Origin: Fusibacillus kribbianus
Lineage (GTDB): Bacteria > Bacillota > Clostridia > Lachnospirales > Lachnospiraceae
Reading direction: 5' to 3'
Length of the DNA: 43,879 nt
NCBI RefSeq assembly: GCF_030053595.1
Contig: NZ_JASGBQ010000025.1
Span: forward strand, 1-43,879
Positions 1 through 6,983 of this stretch are shown in pieces; position 1 is the stretch's first letter; every line of letters starts with the position of its first letter. A program made the position numbers and the translations under genes. The notes under the pieces were generated by a model, which saw only the letters and a list, made by a program, of their open reading frames with translations, had not been told where the DNA came from and made no database searches.

Positions 1-24
1 GCATACTTAATTATACCACAGAGG

Positions 25-58
25 GCAGGTTCTTCGGAACCTGCTTTTCTGTTTTTTA
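25..58 (+). terminator. Intrinsic terminator of an upstream gene
   Basis: A perfect 8-bp stem (25-32 with 37-44) closed by a TTCG tetraloop is followed by a broken T tract. It probably ends a gene lying to the left of the window. Confidence 0.75.
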
Positions 59-80
59 CTGATTTTGGGGTATGAAAAGA

Positions 81-123
81 GGGATGCTACACAACTAATT
101 TTTTTTAGTTGTGCAACATCCCC
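81..123. terminator. Long hairpin, possible bidirectional terminator
   Basis: An 18-bp inverted repeat (81-98 with 106-123), whose two non-identical positions are G:U-compatible, surrounds a T-rich loop. No T tract follows the plus-strand stem, so its role is uncertain. It isolates the following polymerase gene from upstream transcription. Confidence 0.4.
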
Positions 124-214
124 CTCCTATTTTTATGAAATTGGTCGGATACTAGATTTTTGCGGCTTGGTCGACTATAATGATCGTAACCAATTGTGAG
201 GGGGGGACTGCGCT

Positions 215-1461
215 TTGAAACGGCTGATATTCCATATCGATGTGAATAGTGCTTTCCTGTCTTGGGAGGCCGCTCGGCGTGTTTCCCAGGGCGAGGATGA
301 TATTCGCAAGATTCCTTCAGCGATTGGCGGCGACCGCGAAAAGCGTACTGGCGTCATTCTGGCCAAGTCAATCCCAGCCAAAAAGTACGGGATCAAGACC
401 GGGGATCCTGTTGCTATGGCACTTCGCAAATGCCCCGATCTATTCTTAACTCGTCCCGATTTCCGGCTTTACGAACAGTCCTCAAAGGCGTTCATGGACA
501 TTGTGCGCTCCTATGCCCCTGTCGTGGAGAAGTATTCCATTGACGAGCGCTTTGCCGATTTCTCCGGGACGCAGAATGTCTATCCTGACCCCATCGCCCT
601 GGCACATACCATTAAAGACAGAATCCGGGATGAACTTAGCTTTACGGTAAACGTGGGTATTGGCGACTGCAAGCTCCTGGCAAAGATGGCCAGCGATTTT
701 GAGAAGCCAGACAAAGTGCATACCCTTTTCCTCTCTGAGATACAAGTGAAGATGTGGCCGCTCCCTGTCCGTGAGCTATTCACGGTTGGGGCGTCCACTG
801 CTGAGAAGCTGGAGAAGGCAAGAATACGGACAATCGGCGATCTTGCCAACACAGACCTATCCAGGGTTCAGAAACTGGTCGGCATGAAGCTGGGGCAGCA
901 GATCCACGATTACGCGAATGGCATTGATCCCTCGCCAGTCCTGGCAGCCCCAGAGGAGGCCAAGGGCTACAGCATCTCCACTACCCTGGAAGAAGTGTTG
1001 TCACGGCTGAGCAGGCCCACGCCATCCTCCTGGCCCTCTCAGACAGCGTCACAGCCCGGATGCGGGCTGACGGGGTGAAAGCGTGCTGTGTTGCGGTATC
1101 AATCCGTTCTAACGACTTCAGGACGCGCTCCCACCAAAAGAAACTGGCAGACCCCACTGACATTTCCAGGGAGGTCTACCAGTTAAACAAACAGCTATTC
1201 TCGGAACTGTGGGACGGCCATACGCCCTTGCGACTTCTGGGCGTTTCCCTAACAGACATAACCCACGAGGACAGCGCCCAGCTTTCCCTTTTCTCGGATG
1301 AGGCCAGGGAGCGGGCTAGGCGGCTCGATAAGGCTACCGATGCCATCAACGGCAAATATGGTGCTGCCATCATCGTTCGTGGCTCCAGCGTTCAATCTAA
1401 CCTCGATGTTGGCAAGAAGTACCGCGCCCAGATGGAACTGAAAAAGAAGCAACAAGGATGA
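215..1461 (+). pseudogene. Y-family (DinB/UmuC-like) DNA polymerase, frameshifted
   Basis: This encodes a Y-family translesion polymerase, an enzyme that copies damaged DNA. The first part (215-1078, TTG start after a G-rich ribosome site) carries the palm residues: D9 in HIDVNSAF and D110-E111 in KYSIDE. The little-finger part continues in another frame to 1461, with VVTAEQAHAILLALSDSV readable from about 997. The two frames join if one base is restored near 995-996, where the frame changes between the LEE and VVTAE motifs. The upstream frame then runs on only as out-of-frame residues to a stop at 1078. The catalytic core is present but the DNA-grip domain is detached, so the gene is probably inactive or makes a truncated enzyme. 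Chromosomal or element-borne copies of this family are common in Clostridia; the neighbouring insertion sequences favour an element-borne one. A sequencing error is the alternative explanation. Confidence 0.85.
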
Positions 1462-1490
1462 AATTGCACTGACCCAGTGGGGTAAAATAT

Positions 1491-1859
1491 ATGGATCTGA
1501 AAAAACGAGTAGCGGCCCTCAAAACAGATATTCCAGCCGTGTTCCTCGCCTTGAAAGCAAAAGAGACACCGCTCATTGCAAAGATTGTAGCGGGTATCAC
1601 CGTGGCGTATGCATTATCGCCGATTGACCTCATTCCTGACTTTATACCGATTTTGGGGTATTTGGATGACGTCATCCTTCTTCCCACGCTGGTATCCTTG
1701 ACGCTGAAGCTCATCCCTCCTGATGTGTTTGCCAACTATCGTGAGCAGGCAAAGGGTATGTGGGTGGATGGGAGGCCAAAGAAATGGTACTACGCCATCC
1801 CCATTATTCTTGTATGGGCACTGATAGTTTTTCTCGTTGTAAAAGCGATTCTCTTTTGA
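1491..1859 (+). CDS. YkvA/DUF1232 family small membrane protein
   Basis: A 122-residue protein of the DUF1232 (YkvA) family, whose function is not established. The family hallmark is visible around residues 40-65: a hydrophobic helix followed by SPIDLIPDFIPILGYLDDV. A second hydrophobic segment, about residues 100-121, ends the protein and likely anchors it in the membrane. It starts 29 bases after the broken polymerase in the same direction, so the two may have been co-transcribed. The ribosome site is weak (GGGG about 7 bases before the ATG). The protein looks complete and intact, unlike its neighbour. Confidence 0.8.
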   Translation: MDLKKRVAALKTDIPAVFLALKAKETPLIAKIVAGITVAYALSPIDLIPDFIPILGYLDDVILLPTLVSLTLKLIPPDVFANYREQAKGMWVDGRPKKWYYAIPIILVWALIVFLVVKAILF

Positions 1860-1872
1860 CTTGGGTTTCGCT

Positions 1873-1888
1873 GAGGGCTGAAGCCCTC
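1873..1888 (+). terminator. Short GC hairpin after the DUF1232 gene
   Basis: GAGGGC and GCCCTC pair across a TGAA loop, followed by TAGGTTTTC. It lies 13 bases after the stop codon and is a plausible but weak terminator. Confidence 0.45.
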
Positions 1889-1947
1889 TAGGTTTTCTAA
1901 CTTGACTTCCCCCTGGGGGTTCAACTGCACCCTCTGGGGGTTCATTT

Positions 1948-1962
1948 GTAAACGCTCCATAG
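1948..1962 (+). repeat. IS66 terminal inverted repeat, left
   Basis: Perfect 15-bp inverted match to 4490-4504. The similarity continues imperfectly inward, with CGTGT present on both sides offset by two bases. Confidence 0.85.
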
Positions 1963-1973
1963 CGTGTACTCCT

Positions 1974-2002
1974 ATTAAATAAAGGGCTGTTTTCACAGCC
2001 CT
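1974..2002 (-). terminator. Terminator of the IS66 tnpC remnant
   Basis: AGGGCTG (1983-1989) pairs with CAGCCCT (1996-2002). Read on the minus strand, the hairpin is followed by a T-rich run (TTTATTTAAT). It lies just after the tnpC stop. Confidence 0.7.
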
Positions 2003-2011
2003 GACAAATCG

Positions 2012-2588
2012 TTACTTATTTTTACGGATGCGATCTGGCAATGCAGGCGACCATGGTAGCAAGTCTTCCATGAATTTCAGATCATGATCATCCATGTGTT
2101 TTGGAATCTCGCTCAGCAGATGTTCAAAGTACTCATACGGTTTCAGATTATTCGCCTTCGCAGTCTCTGCAATGCTGTAGATGACGGCTGATGCATTAGC
2201 ACCATTGATTGTATCAATCATCTGCCAGTTTTTGCGGCCGACTGTAAAGCCTCGGATCGCACGTTCACTGGCGTTGTTGTCCATCGGCACATCACCGTCA
2301 GTAAGGAACACCTTCAGATATTTTTCCTGATTCAGGGCATAGTTGAACGCTTCACGCATTTTTCCTTTCGCCTGAATCCTTGGTTCATTCTGCTTCAGAT
2401 ATAAGAACAGGGCATCGACCAGCGGTTTGATCACTACCTCGCGTTGTTTCAGCCGTTCTTCGGATGAAAGATTCTTCAGCTTGCCTTCTTCATCATAGAT
2501 TGCCTGAATCTGCTTCATTACCAGATATCCGATCGTATTCTTCTGTTCCTTTTTCGGTATCTGTTCCAGGTGATGTTGTATAAATAAA
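2012..2588 (-). pseudogene. tnpC: IS66 transposase TnpC, C-terminal fragment
   Basis: About 190 codons of the IS66 DDE transposase remain. They include the conserved block with the catalytic glutamate (MDNNASERAIRGFTVGRKNW), followed by the SIAETAKANNL helix and the C-terminal tail typical of the family. A full TnpC is about 500 residues or more, so the first two-thirds, with both catalytic aspartates, are gone. The reading frame runs a few codons into the IS3 end, where an ATG is fortuitous. The fragment is not expected to be active. Confidence 0.9.
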
Positions 2589-2647
2589 GTTGACACCTTA
2601 TTCTCAAAGAATTCATGTATAATAAAGAGAATAAGGAGGAACTCTCA

Positions 2648-2989
2648 ATGTCACGTACCCAACGTAAATACGACCACGAATATAAGGTCCAGGCTGTCAA
2701 ACTTGCCAGAGAAATCGGCGGTGCTAAGGCAGCCAAAGAATTAGGTATTCCAGAAGGAACCATCCATACATGGCTGAAAGCAGTTAGAGCCGGCACATTG
2801 GATATTGGCGACGGTGCACATACTCCAGATAGTGCAATGAGCCTCGCTGAGGAACTTGCTATGCTCCGTAAACGCGTTAAGGATCAGGATAAAGAAATCC
2901 GGCGTCTGAAAGAGGAAAATGAATTTCTCGAGGAAGCAAGTGCTTTTTTCGCAGCCAGCCGTCGGAAGTCAGCAAGAACCAAAGAATGA
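2648..2989 (+). CDS. IS3-family transposase OrfA
   Basis: This encodes the DNA-binding subunit that recognises the element ends. It is 113 residues from the ATG at 2648, chosen because AAGGAGGAA lies 7 bases upstream; the open frame also extends upstream without a ribosome site. The N-terminal half is a Tnp_1-type helix-turn-helix (AKELGIPEGTIHTWLKAV). The C-terminal half is a heptad-rich coiled coil (AMLRKRVKDQDKEIRRLKEE) for multimerisation. It ends FFAASRRKSARTKE and overlaps OrfB by an ATGA. A -1 slippery heptamer near its end could fuse it to OrfB. Confidence 0.9.
   Translation: MSRTQRKYDHEYKVQAVKLAREIGGAKAAKELGIPEGTIHTWLKAVRAGTLDIGDGAHTPDSAMSLAEELAMLRKRVKDQDKEIRRLKEENEFLEEASAFFAASRRKSARTKE
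2944..2950 (+). promoter_or_regulatory. Candidate -1 ribosomal frameshift heptamer T_TTT_TTC
   Basis: In the OrfA frame the codons are GCT TTT TTC, giving a canonical X_XXY_YYZ slippery heptamer. The -1 frame is open from here through the OrfB ATG, so slippage would yield an OrfAB fusion, the active transposase of IS3 elements. IS3 elements often use A6G instead, so the T-type site is inferred. Confidence 0.5.
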
Positions 2990-3894
2990 TGTTCATTGCC
3001 ATAAAAACGGAAGACGGCGCGATTAAGGGAAAACTCTCATTCTATTGCCGGATGCTTGGTGTCAGCCGCCAGGGGTTCTACAAATATCTTGCTCATAAAG
3101 ACCGGCCCTGGAAATATCAGGATCTCGCTGATGCTATAAGAGCAATCCATACGGAGGATGAATACAATGATACCTATGGGCGTATTCGCATGTATCAGGC
3201 ACTTCTCCTTAAGAAACCGGAAGGACTCAAGATTCCTAGTGAGCGAACCGTCTACAGGGTCATGGATGAAATAGGCCTTAGTCATCGACCAAAACGTAAG
3301 CCGAATGGTATTACCAAGGCGGATCGGGAAGCTCGTAAGTCAGATGATCTTCTGAAGCGAGATTTCAAATCCGATAAGCCACTTGAAAAATGTGTAACTG
3401 ACATCACCGAAATCAAGGCTAAAGATGGAAAATTATATGTTTCAGCTATCTTTGACTGCTTTGATTCCAGTGTCCTTGGTCTGGCAATGGAAACCAACAT
3501 GAAAGCAACTTTGTGCGAGCATACCCTGGATAATGCCTATCTGGCATATCCTGATCCGCGAGGGGCTATTGTACACTCTGACAGAGGAACACAATATACC
3601 AGTGAAACCTATCGTAAGGTTCTTGCTAAATACGGTATTATTCAAAGCATGAACAGTGCTGGTGGCAGGTGTCACGATAATGCCCGATGCGAAAGCATGT
3701 GGGCCAGAATGAAAAGCGAGCTTCTCTATGACCGCTACAATACGGAGACTATGACCACAGAGGAACTGAAGGTTCTCATTTGGAGATATTTCATCAGTTA
3801 CTGGAATAACAGGAGGATCTGCTCTGCTAACGGTGGGCTTCCTCCGAGCATCAAGCGCCAGAGATACTATCGATCTTTGGACCTGGCTGCATAG
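2986..3894 (+). CDS. IS3-family transposase OrfB (DDE integrase core)
   Basis: The catalytic subunit of the IS3-family transposase, 302 residues. An HTH_21-like region (residues about 55-105, containing YGRIRMYQAL) precedes an rve integrase core. The triad is visible: D139 in VTDITEIK, D199 in HSDRGTQY and E236 in ARCESMWARMKSE, giving about 59- and 36-residue spacings as expected for DD(35)E enzymes. The stop precedes the right inverted repeat by 10 bases. It starts at the ATGA overlap with OrfA and can be made separately or as an OrfAB fusion. All catalytic residues are present, so the element may still be mobile. Confidence 0.93.
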   Translation: MMFIAIKTEDGAIKGKLSFYCRMLGVSRQGFYKYLAHKDRPWKYQDLADAIRAIHTEDEYNDTYGRIRMYQALLLKKPEGLKIPSERTVYRVMDEIGLSHRPKRKPNGITKADREARKSDDLLKRDFKSDKPLEKCVTDITEIKAKDGKLYVSAIFDCFDSSVLGLAMETNMKATLCEHTLDNAYLAYPDPRGAIVHSDRGTQYTSETYRKVLAKYGIIQSMNSAGGRCHDNARCESMWARMKSELLYDRYNTETMTTEELKVLIWRYFISYWNNRRICSANGGLPPSIKRQRYYRSLDLAA

Positions 3895-3925
3895 TCAGTG
3901 ATATCTTTGAGATAAATGTGTCAAC

Positions 3926-4036
3926 CAATATTGACAATATCAGAATGATGTTTGACAGGCTCTCCAGACCACGACGAAGATCAGAGTATCCGGTAGCTAT
4001 GAAGACTTTTTTAAAGCAGGACGCATTATTCAGCAT
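3926..4036 (-). pseudogene. tnpB: IS66 TnpB, N-terminal fragment
   Basis: Only the first 37 or so codons of the IS66 Orf2 protein remain, with the signature ATGYSDLRRGLESL. The frame then runs into the IS3 right end and continues as unrelated residues. Full TnpB is about 115 residues. The start overlaps the end of tnpA by 11 bases, the coupling usual in IS66 elements. Confidence 0.88.
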
Positions 4037-4412
4037 TGATCAGGCCTCCGACAGCATTGATCAGATCTGGTGATGCAGAATTAGTAAGTCCAATGAGGAG
4101 CCCTTTTGCCTGAATAACTGCATCTGGTTTAAAACCGTTATAAACGGAACCTTCTGATGTATTTTGTTCGAACTTCAACTCCACAAATGGAACGGTTGTG
4201 GGCTGTAGAACTGTCGGAAGTGACGAAGCTTTATCTGCCGGAACAGCTAATGCATAAGCTTCCCGACGAAGGATCTTCTGCCAGTAAAAAAATGCTTTGT
4301 CAGATATCCCGTTTTGCTTACACCAGGCTGTTTTTGACTGCCCGCTCGCAAGACATTCGGAGATGATCTTCGACCATTGTTCGCGACGCATCTGATGAGT
4401 AATCTTTTCCAT
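4026..4412 (-). CDS. tnpA: IS66-family accessory protein TnpA
   Basis: A 128-residue IS66 Orf1 protein, which assists transposition and is thought to bind DNA. The N-terminal 55 residues form the recognisable helix-turn-helix region (QWSKIISECLASGQSKTAWC, then GISDKAFFYWQKILRRE). The C-terminal part has the usual beta-rich segment (TTVPFVELKF) and ends LTNSASPDLINAVGGLIN. A GGGAGG ribosome site precedes the ATG. It is intact, but its partners tnpB and tnpC are broken. Confidence 0.9.
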   Translation of the reverse strand: MEKITHQMRREQWSKIISECLASGQSKTAWCKQNGISDKAFFYWQKILRREAYALAVPADKASSLPTVLQPTTVPFVELKFEQNTSEGSVYNGFKPDAVIQAKGLLIGLTNSASPDLINAVGGLINAE

Positions 4413-4489
4413 TTTTAATATCCTCCCAAAAACTCGTTAGTTTTTTAGAGAGATTATCCCAGAAAATGGAAGTTGAAACTAGACACGTA

Positions 4490-4504
4490 CTATGGAGCGT
4501 TTAC
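4490..4504 (-). repeat. IS66 terminal inverted repeat, right
   Basis: Reverse complement of 1948-1962 without mismatch. It marks the tnpA-proximal end of the element. Confidence 0.85.
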
Positions 4505-4652
4505 ATCGGAATGATCAGACTCCTTAACATGTTTGAAACAGAGCAAGAGATCTGCTCCTATTTGCATTATATATTATCATTTCCTACAGGTATATGTTCT
4601 GAGTGTGTTTCAGTGCGGCACATTCCAAGGTCATTCTTCGGTTGGAAGCTTT

Positions 4653-4772
4653 TTATGTTTTTGCGAGTTTGCGGATGGTCTTTCCATAATCCTTCACAAT
4701 AAGCTTTACAACCTTATCCATTTCGACCTTTTCAGACTTTGGCATTTTTTTCTTTAATTCTTCGGCTGTCAT
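4653..4772 (-). CDS. Small 39-residue lysine-rich protein, unknown
   Basis: An ATG at 4772 opens 39 codons ending KLAKT-stop. The product starts MTAEELKKKMPKSEKVEMDK and continues VVKLIVKDYGKTIRKLAKT. It is charged, predicted helical and cysteine-free. It begins 23 bases after the tandem-HTH gene in the same direction. An extended -10-like TGGTATAAT lies just before the ATG, and an AGAGGA is 15-20 bases upstream, so both the translation signal and the start are uncertain. I do not recognise a family. It could be a small accessory protein or the tail of a degraded gene. Confidence 0.45.
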   Translation of the reverse strand: MTAEELKKKMPKSEKVEMDKVVKLIVKDYGKTIRKLAKT

Positions 4773-4795
4773 GGCTTAATTATACCATATCCTCT

Positions 4796-5311
4796 TTATT
4801 TCTTCGGATACTCCCAGCTCTTCCGGATATATATTCCGTTCTCTTTGAGGACTTTGCGGATGGTATCTCCGCCAATCCCCACGATGGCTCCAACTTCTTT
4901 TGGGGTCTTCATTTCGGCATATAGCTCAATAATCTTTTTGACCAGTTCTGGTTTTGTGGTGGCCTGATGGGATACTTCGACTCCATTGCGCTTCAGAGTG
5001 TCGCTGATAGTTCTGCGGTGGCAGCCGAATTCCTTGGCTAGTTCGTAGCTTGAGGCGCCATTCTTATATCTTTCGCAAATAGTTTGAATTTCTAATTCAG
5101 AGAGATTTTTCTGTTGCTGAGTGATGGTTTTTACTGTAGAATTTGGGGCGTAGGATAAATCTGTGATTGATGGATCTATGGTCGGCTTTACAGCATTGAG
5201 TTCGGATTCTGTGCGTTTTATTCCAGAAAAAAACGCCGTGAATGGGGCGGTGTTCACAAGCCAGATTTTCAGTCCGTGCACGATGAAAGGCTCTCTGCAA
5301 TCCCTTTTCAT
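4796..5311 (-). CDS. Tandem helix-turn-helix protein, possible recombinase remnant
   Basis: A 171-residue open frame with two helix-turn-helix modules. The first spans about residues 70-113 (SSYELAKEFGCHRRTISDTL, a resolvase/Hin-like recognition pattern). The second spans about 121-163 (TPKEVGAIVGIGGDTIRKVL). The first 65 residues (GLKIWLVNTAPFTAFF and a polar linker) match no domain I know and may be the tail of a truncated protein. No serine-recombinase catalytic domain is present. It lies at the edge of the accessory region and points away from gatC, as expected if it is the C-terminal remnant of an integrated element's recombinase. A small DNA-binding regulator is the alternative. Confidence 0.55.
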   Translation of the reverse strand: MKRDCREPFIVHGLKIWLVNTAPFTAFFSGIKRTESELNAVKPTIDPSITDLSYAPNSTVKTITQQQKNLSELEIQTICERYKNGASSYELAKEFGCHRRTISDTLKRNGVEVSHQATTKPELVKKIIELYAEMKTPKEVGAIVGIGGDTIRKVLKENGIYIRKSWEYPKK

Positions 5312-5479
5312 CCGTCAAGCTACTTGCGTTCTTTTATAAAGTATTATAAAATAAAAAATGAAAGAAAATTTTGCGAAATCAGGCTGCAAACAGTCGATTT
5401 CGAAATATTGGGGAACTGTCTTTTGTTCCGTCAGGGAAAAAGGCAGCTCCTTTTTTATCAATGGGAGGGAAACGAAGGG

Positions 5480-5761
5480 ATGGATCAGGAAGCATTAAAA
5501 CGATTGGAAAGACTCAATAAGCTTCGGCTTACGGAGGAAGAAACTGCAGCGATGCTGGATTATTTTCAGATGCAGCGCAGGGAACTGGAAAGTCTCCATG
5601 CAGTCAACACAGAACAGGTAGAGCGCATGGTGCACGTTATGCCTATGACCAATATTATCAGAGAAGACAAGGCCAGCCAGCCATTTACCCGTGAGGAGCT
5701 TCAGGAGGGAGCTCCGGAGTCGTATGACGGATACTGGCAGGTGCCCCGTCTTGTGGATTAA
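5480..5761 (+). CDS. gatC: Glu/Asp-tRNA amidotransferase subunit C
   Basis: GatC is the small clamp that holds GatA and GatB together in the enzyme converting Glu-tRNA(Gln) and Asp-tRNA(Asn) to Gln- and Asn-tRNA. At 93 residues it has normal length. The family signature is present: KLRLTEEE near the start, VNTEQVERMVHVMPMTNIIREDKA in the middle, and APESYDGYWQVPRLVD at the end. The ATG at 5480 is chosen because GAAGGG precedes it and family members begin here, although the frame is open further upstream. Its stop overlaps the first possible start of the next gene (TAATG), so translation is probably coupled. Confidence 0.9.
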   Translation: MDQEALKRLERLNKLRLTEEETAAMLDYFQMQRRELESLHAVNTEQVERMVHVMPMTNIIREDKASQPFTREELQEGAPESYDGYWQVPRLVD

Positions 5762-5772
5762 TGGAGGAAAGG

Positions 5773-6981
5773 ATGACGACGATGAAAGTATATATCAGTG
5801 AAGCACAGGCGACCGAAAACAAAGTGGCGCTGGATGATATGATCCTGACAACGAAGCTGCCCACAACTGCAGGCTCCAGAATGCTGGATGACTACAGAAG
5901 TCTGTTTGATGCAGAGGTGGTGACGCGGCTTGAGACAGCAGGTTATGAAATTGCAGGAAAGGTGAATGTGGGAGAGTTTGCCATTGATCTGTTGGGGGAG
6001 ACCTCATATTATGGTCCATGTGAAAAGGATGGGCTTCTGACCGGCGCAGCTGCCGAGCTTCTGGAAAGGGATGAAGTAAAGGCTGTGGTCAGTCTGGATG
6101 TAAATGGAGCGCCAAGGAGAACAGCGGCTCTTGCAGGCCTTATCTGTATCAAACCTACCTACGGAACAGTCTCCAGGTATGGAACCATTCCGGCAGCCTG
6201 TTCTGGTGAAACCATCTGCGTAACAGCAGGAAATGCAGAGACCTGCCGCGAGATCCTTTCGGTGATCGTAGGGCATGACTGCAAGGATGGCACGAGTCTT
6301 CCGGAGGATGCGTGCGAACGTCTGAAGACAGAGGCGGAAAGAACGCCGGTGAAGAAGATCGCAGTTGCCAAAGCCATGGAAGCAGCTGCCGATGAGGCGG
6401 TCAGAGAGAAGATAGAACAGTTGAAAACCAGGGCGGCAAAATGCGGCATTGAGGTGATCGAGATTGAAGCAGAAGAACTTCTTTTGGCAAAGCCGGCGTG
6501 GAATATTCTGATGTCCGCTGAGGTGTGCAATAATGTATCCCGGTATGACGGCATCAAGTTTGGATATCGTACTCCCCATTATGAGGATATCGATGAGCTT
6601 TATACCAACAGCAGAACGGAGGCTTTTGGATTTCTCCTGAAATCAACCGTATTGTTCGGCTCGGATGTATTGTCTACGGATAATTACTGGAAAGCATATG
6701 ACAAATCCCTGCGGATCCGCCGGGTACTCAGTGAATACCTGAACCGGATATTCGGTGAAGTGGATGCCATTGTGCTTCCGGCATGCGGGAAAGAAGCCTA
6801 TAGCGGAGAGATGGTGAAAGAAAATCCGTACATCGCTTATGATGAGAGTCTCTTCACGGCTCCCTCCTCCATTACCGGATATCCTGCGCTGGTTACAGAA
6901 GGGGTTCAGTTGATGGGAAACATGTTCTCGGAAAACAGCCTTCTTGATCTGGCACTTATGTTTGAAAAGGAGGGGAAATGA
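5773..6981 (+). CDS. GatA homologue lacking the amidase catalytic triad
   Basis: By position and C-terminal sequence this is the GatA subunit (NNVSRYDGIKFGYRTPHYED, TRTEAFGF-like, FTAPSSITGYPALV). It is 402 residues from the ATG at 5773 (GGAGG 5 bases upstream; 5761 also possible), against about 485 normally. GatA makes ammonia from glutamine with a Lys/cis-Ser/Ser triad. Here the IKDN lysine is D21 (ALDDM), the GGSSGGS loop is LLTGAAAE (L89/T90 replace the cis-Ser), and TGGSIRQPA has become VNGAPRRTA, with A113 in place of the nucleophile. The N-terminal helices are also shortened. The frame is open, so this is not a decayed pseudogene. It is probably a structural or regulatory GatA paralogue. 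A normal gatA may exist elsewhere. Confidence 0.85.
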   Translation: MTTMKVYISEAQATENKVALDDMILTTKLPTTAGSRMLDDYRSLFDAEVVTRLETAGYEIAGKVNVGEFAIDLLGETSYYGPCEKDGLLTGAAAELLERDEVKAVVSLDVNGAPRRTAALAGLICIKPTYGTVSRYGTIPAACSGETICVTAGNAETCREILSVIVGHDCKDGTSLPEDACERLKTEAERTPVKKIAVAKAMEAAADEAVREKIEQLKTRAAKCGIEVIEIEAEELLLAKPAWNILMSAEVCNNVSRYDGIKFGYRTPHYEDIDELYTNSRTEAFGFLLKSTVLFGSDVLSTDNYWKAYDKSLRIRRVLSEYLNRIFGEVDAIVLPACGKEAYSGEMVKENPYIAYDESLFTAPSSITGYPALVTEGVQLMGNMFSENSLLDLALMFEKEGK

Positions 6982-6983
6982 TC

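Larger units (their letters stand above)
2589..3925 (+). mobile_element. IS3-family insertion sequence, apparently intact
   Basis: This 1337-bp element has 21-bp terminal inverted repeats with three mismatches (2589-2609, starting GTTGACAC, and 3905-3925). It encodes OrfA and OrfB in the -1 phase. The length, two-ORF design and DDE motif fit the IS3 family. No 3-4 bp target duplication is seen at the inferred ends, and host IS66 sequence is missing at the junction. Both facts suggest an adjacent deletion after insertion. The exact ends are inferred from the repeats only. Confidence 0.85.
1948..4504 (-). mobile_element. IS66-family element, gutted by an IS3-family insertion
   Basis: The outer ends are 15-bp perfect inverted repeats (1948-1962 and 4490-4504) that begin GTAAACGCTCC, a typical IS66-family end. 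Inside, on the minus strand, lie tnpA (intact), the first 37 codons of tnpB, and the C-terminal third of tnpC. The rest of tnpB and roughly the first 300 or more codons of tnpC are missing, and an IS3-family element sits exactly at the gap. The 8 bases flanking the two ends (GTTCATTT and ATCGGAAT) do not match, so the 8-bp target duplication expected for IS66 is absent. The element cannot transpose on its own. Confidence 0.85.

Noticed and set aside
1790-1996. Minus-strand frame across the DUF1232 end and IS66 repeat
   Set aside because: It spans two unrelated elements and has no start signal; the matches to proline-rich sequence come from the GGGGGTTCA direct repeats at 1913 and 1934.
5312-5479. 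T-box riboswitch before gatC
   Set aside because: The conserved T-box (AGGGTGGNACCGCG) is absent from the leader; only an AT-rich promoter-like stretch is visible.
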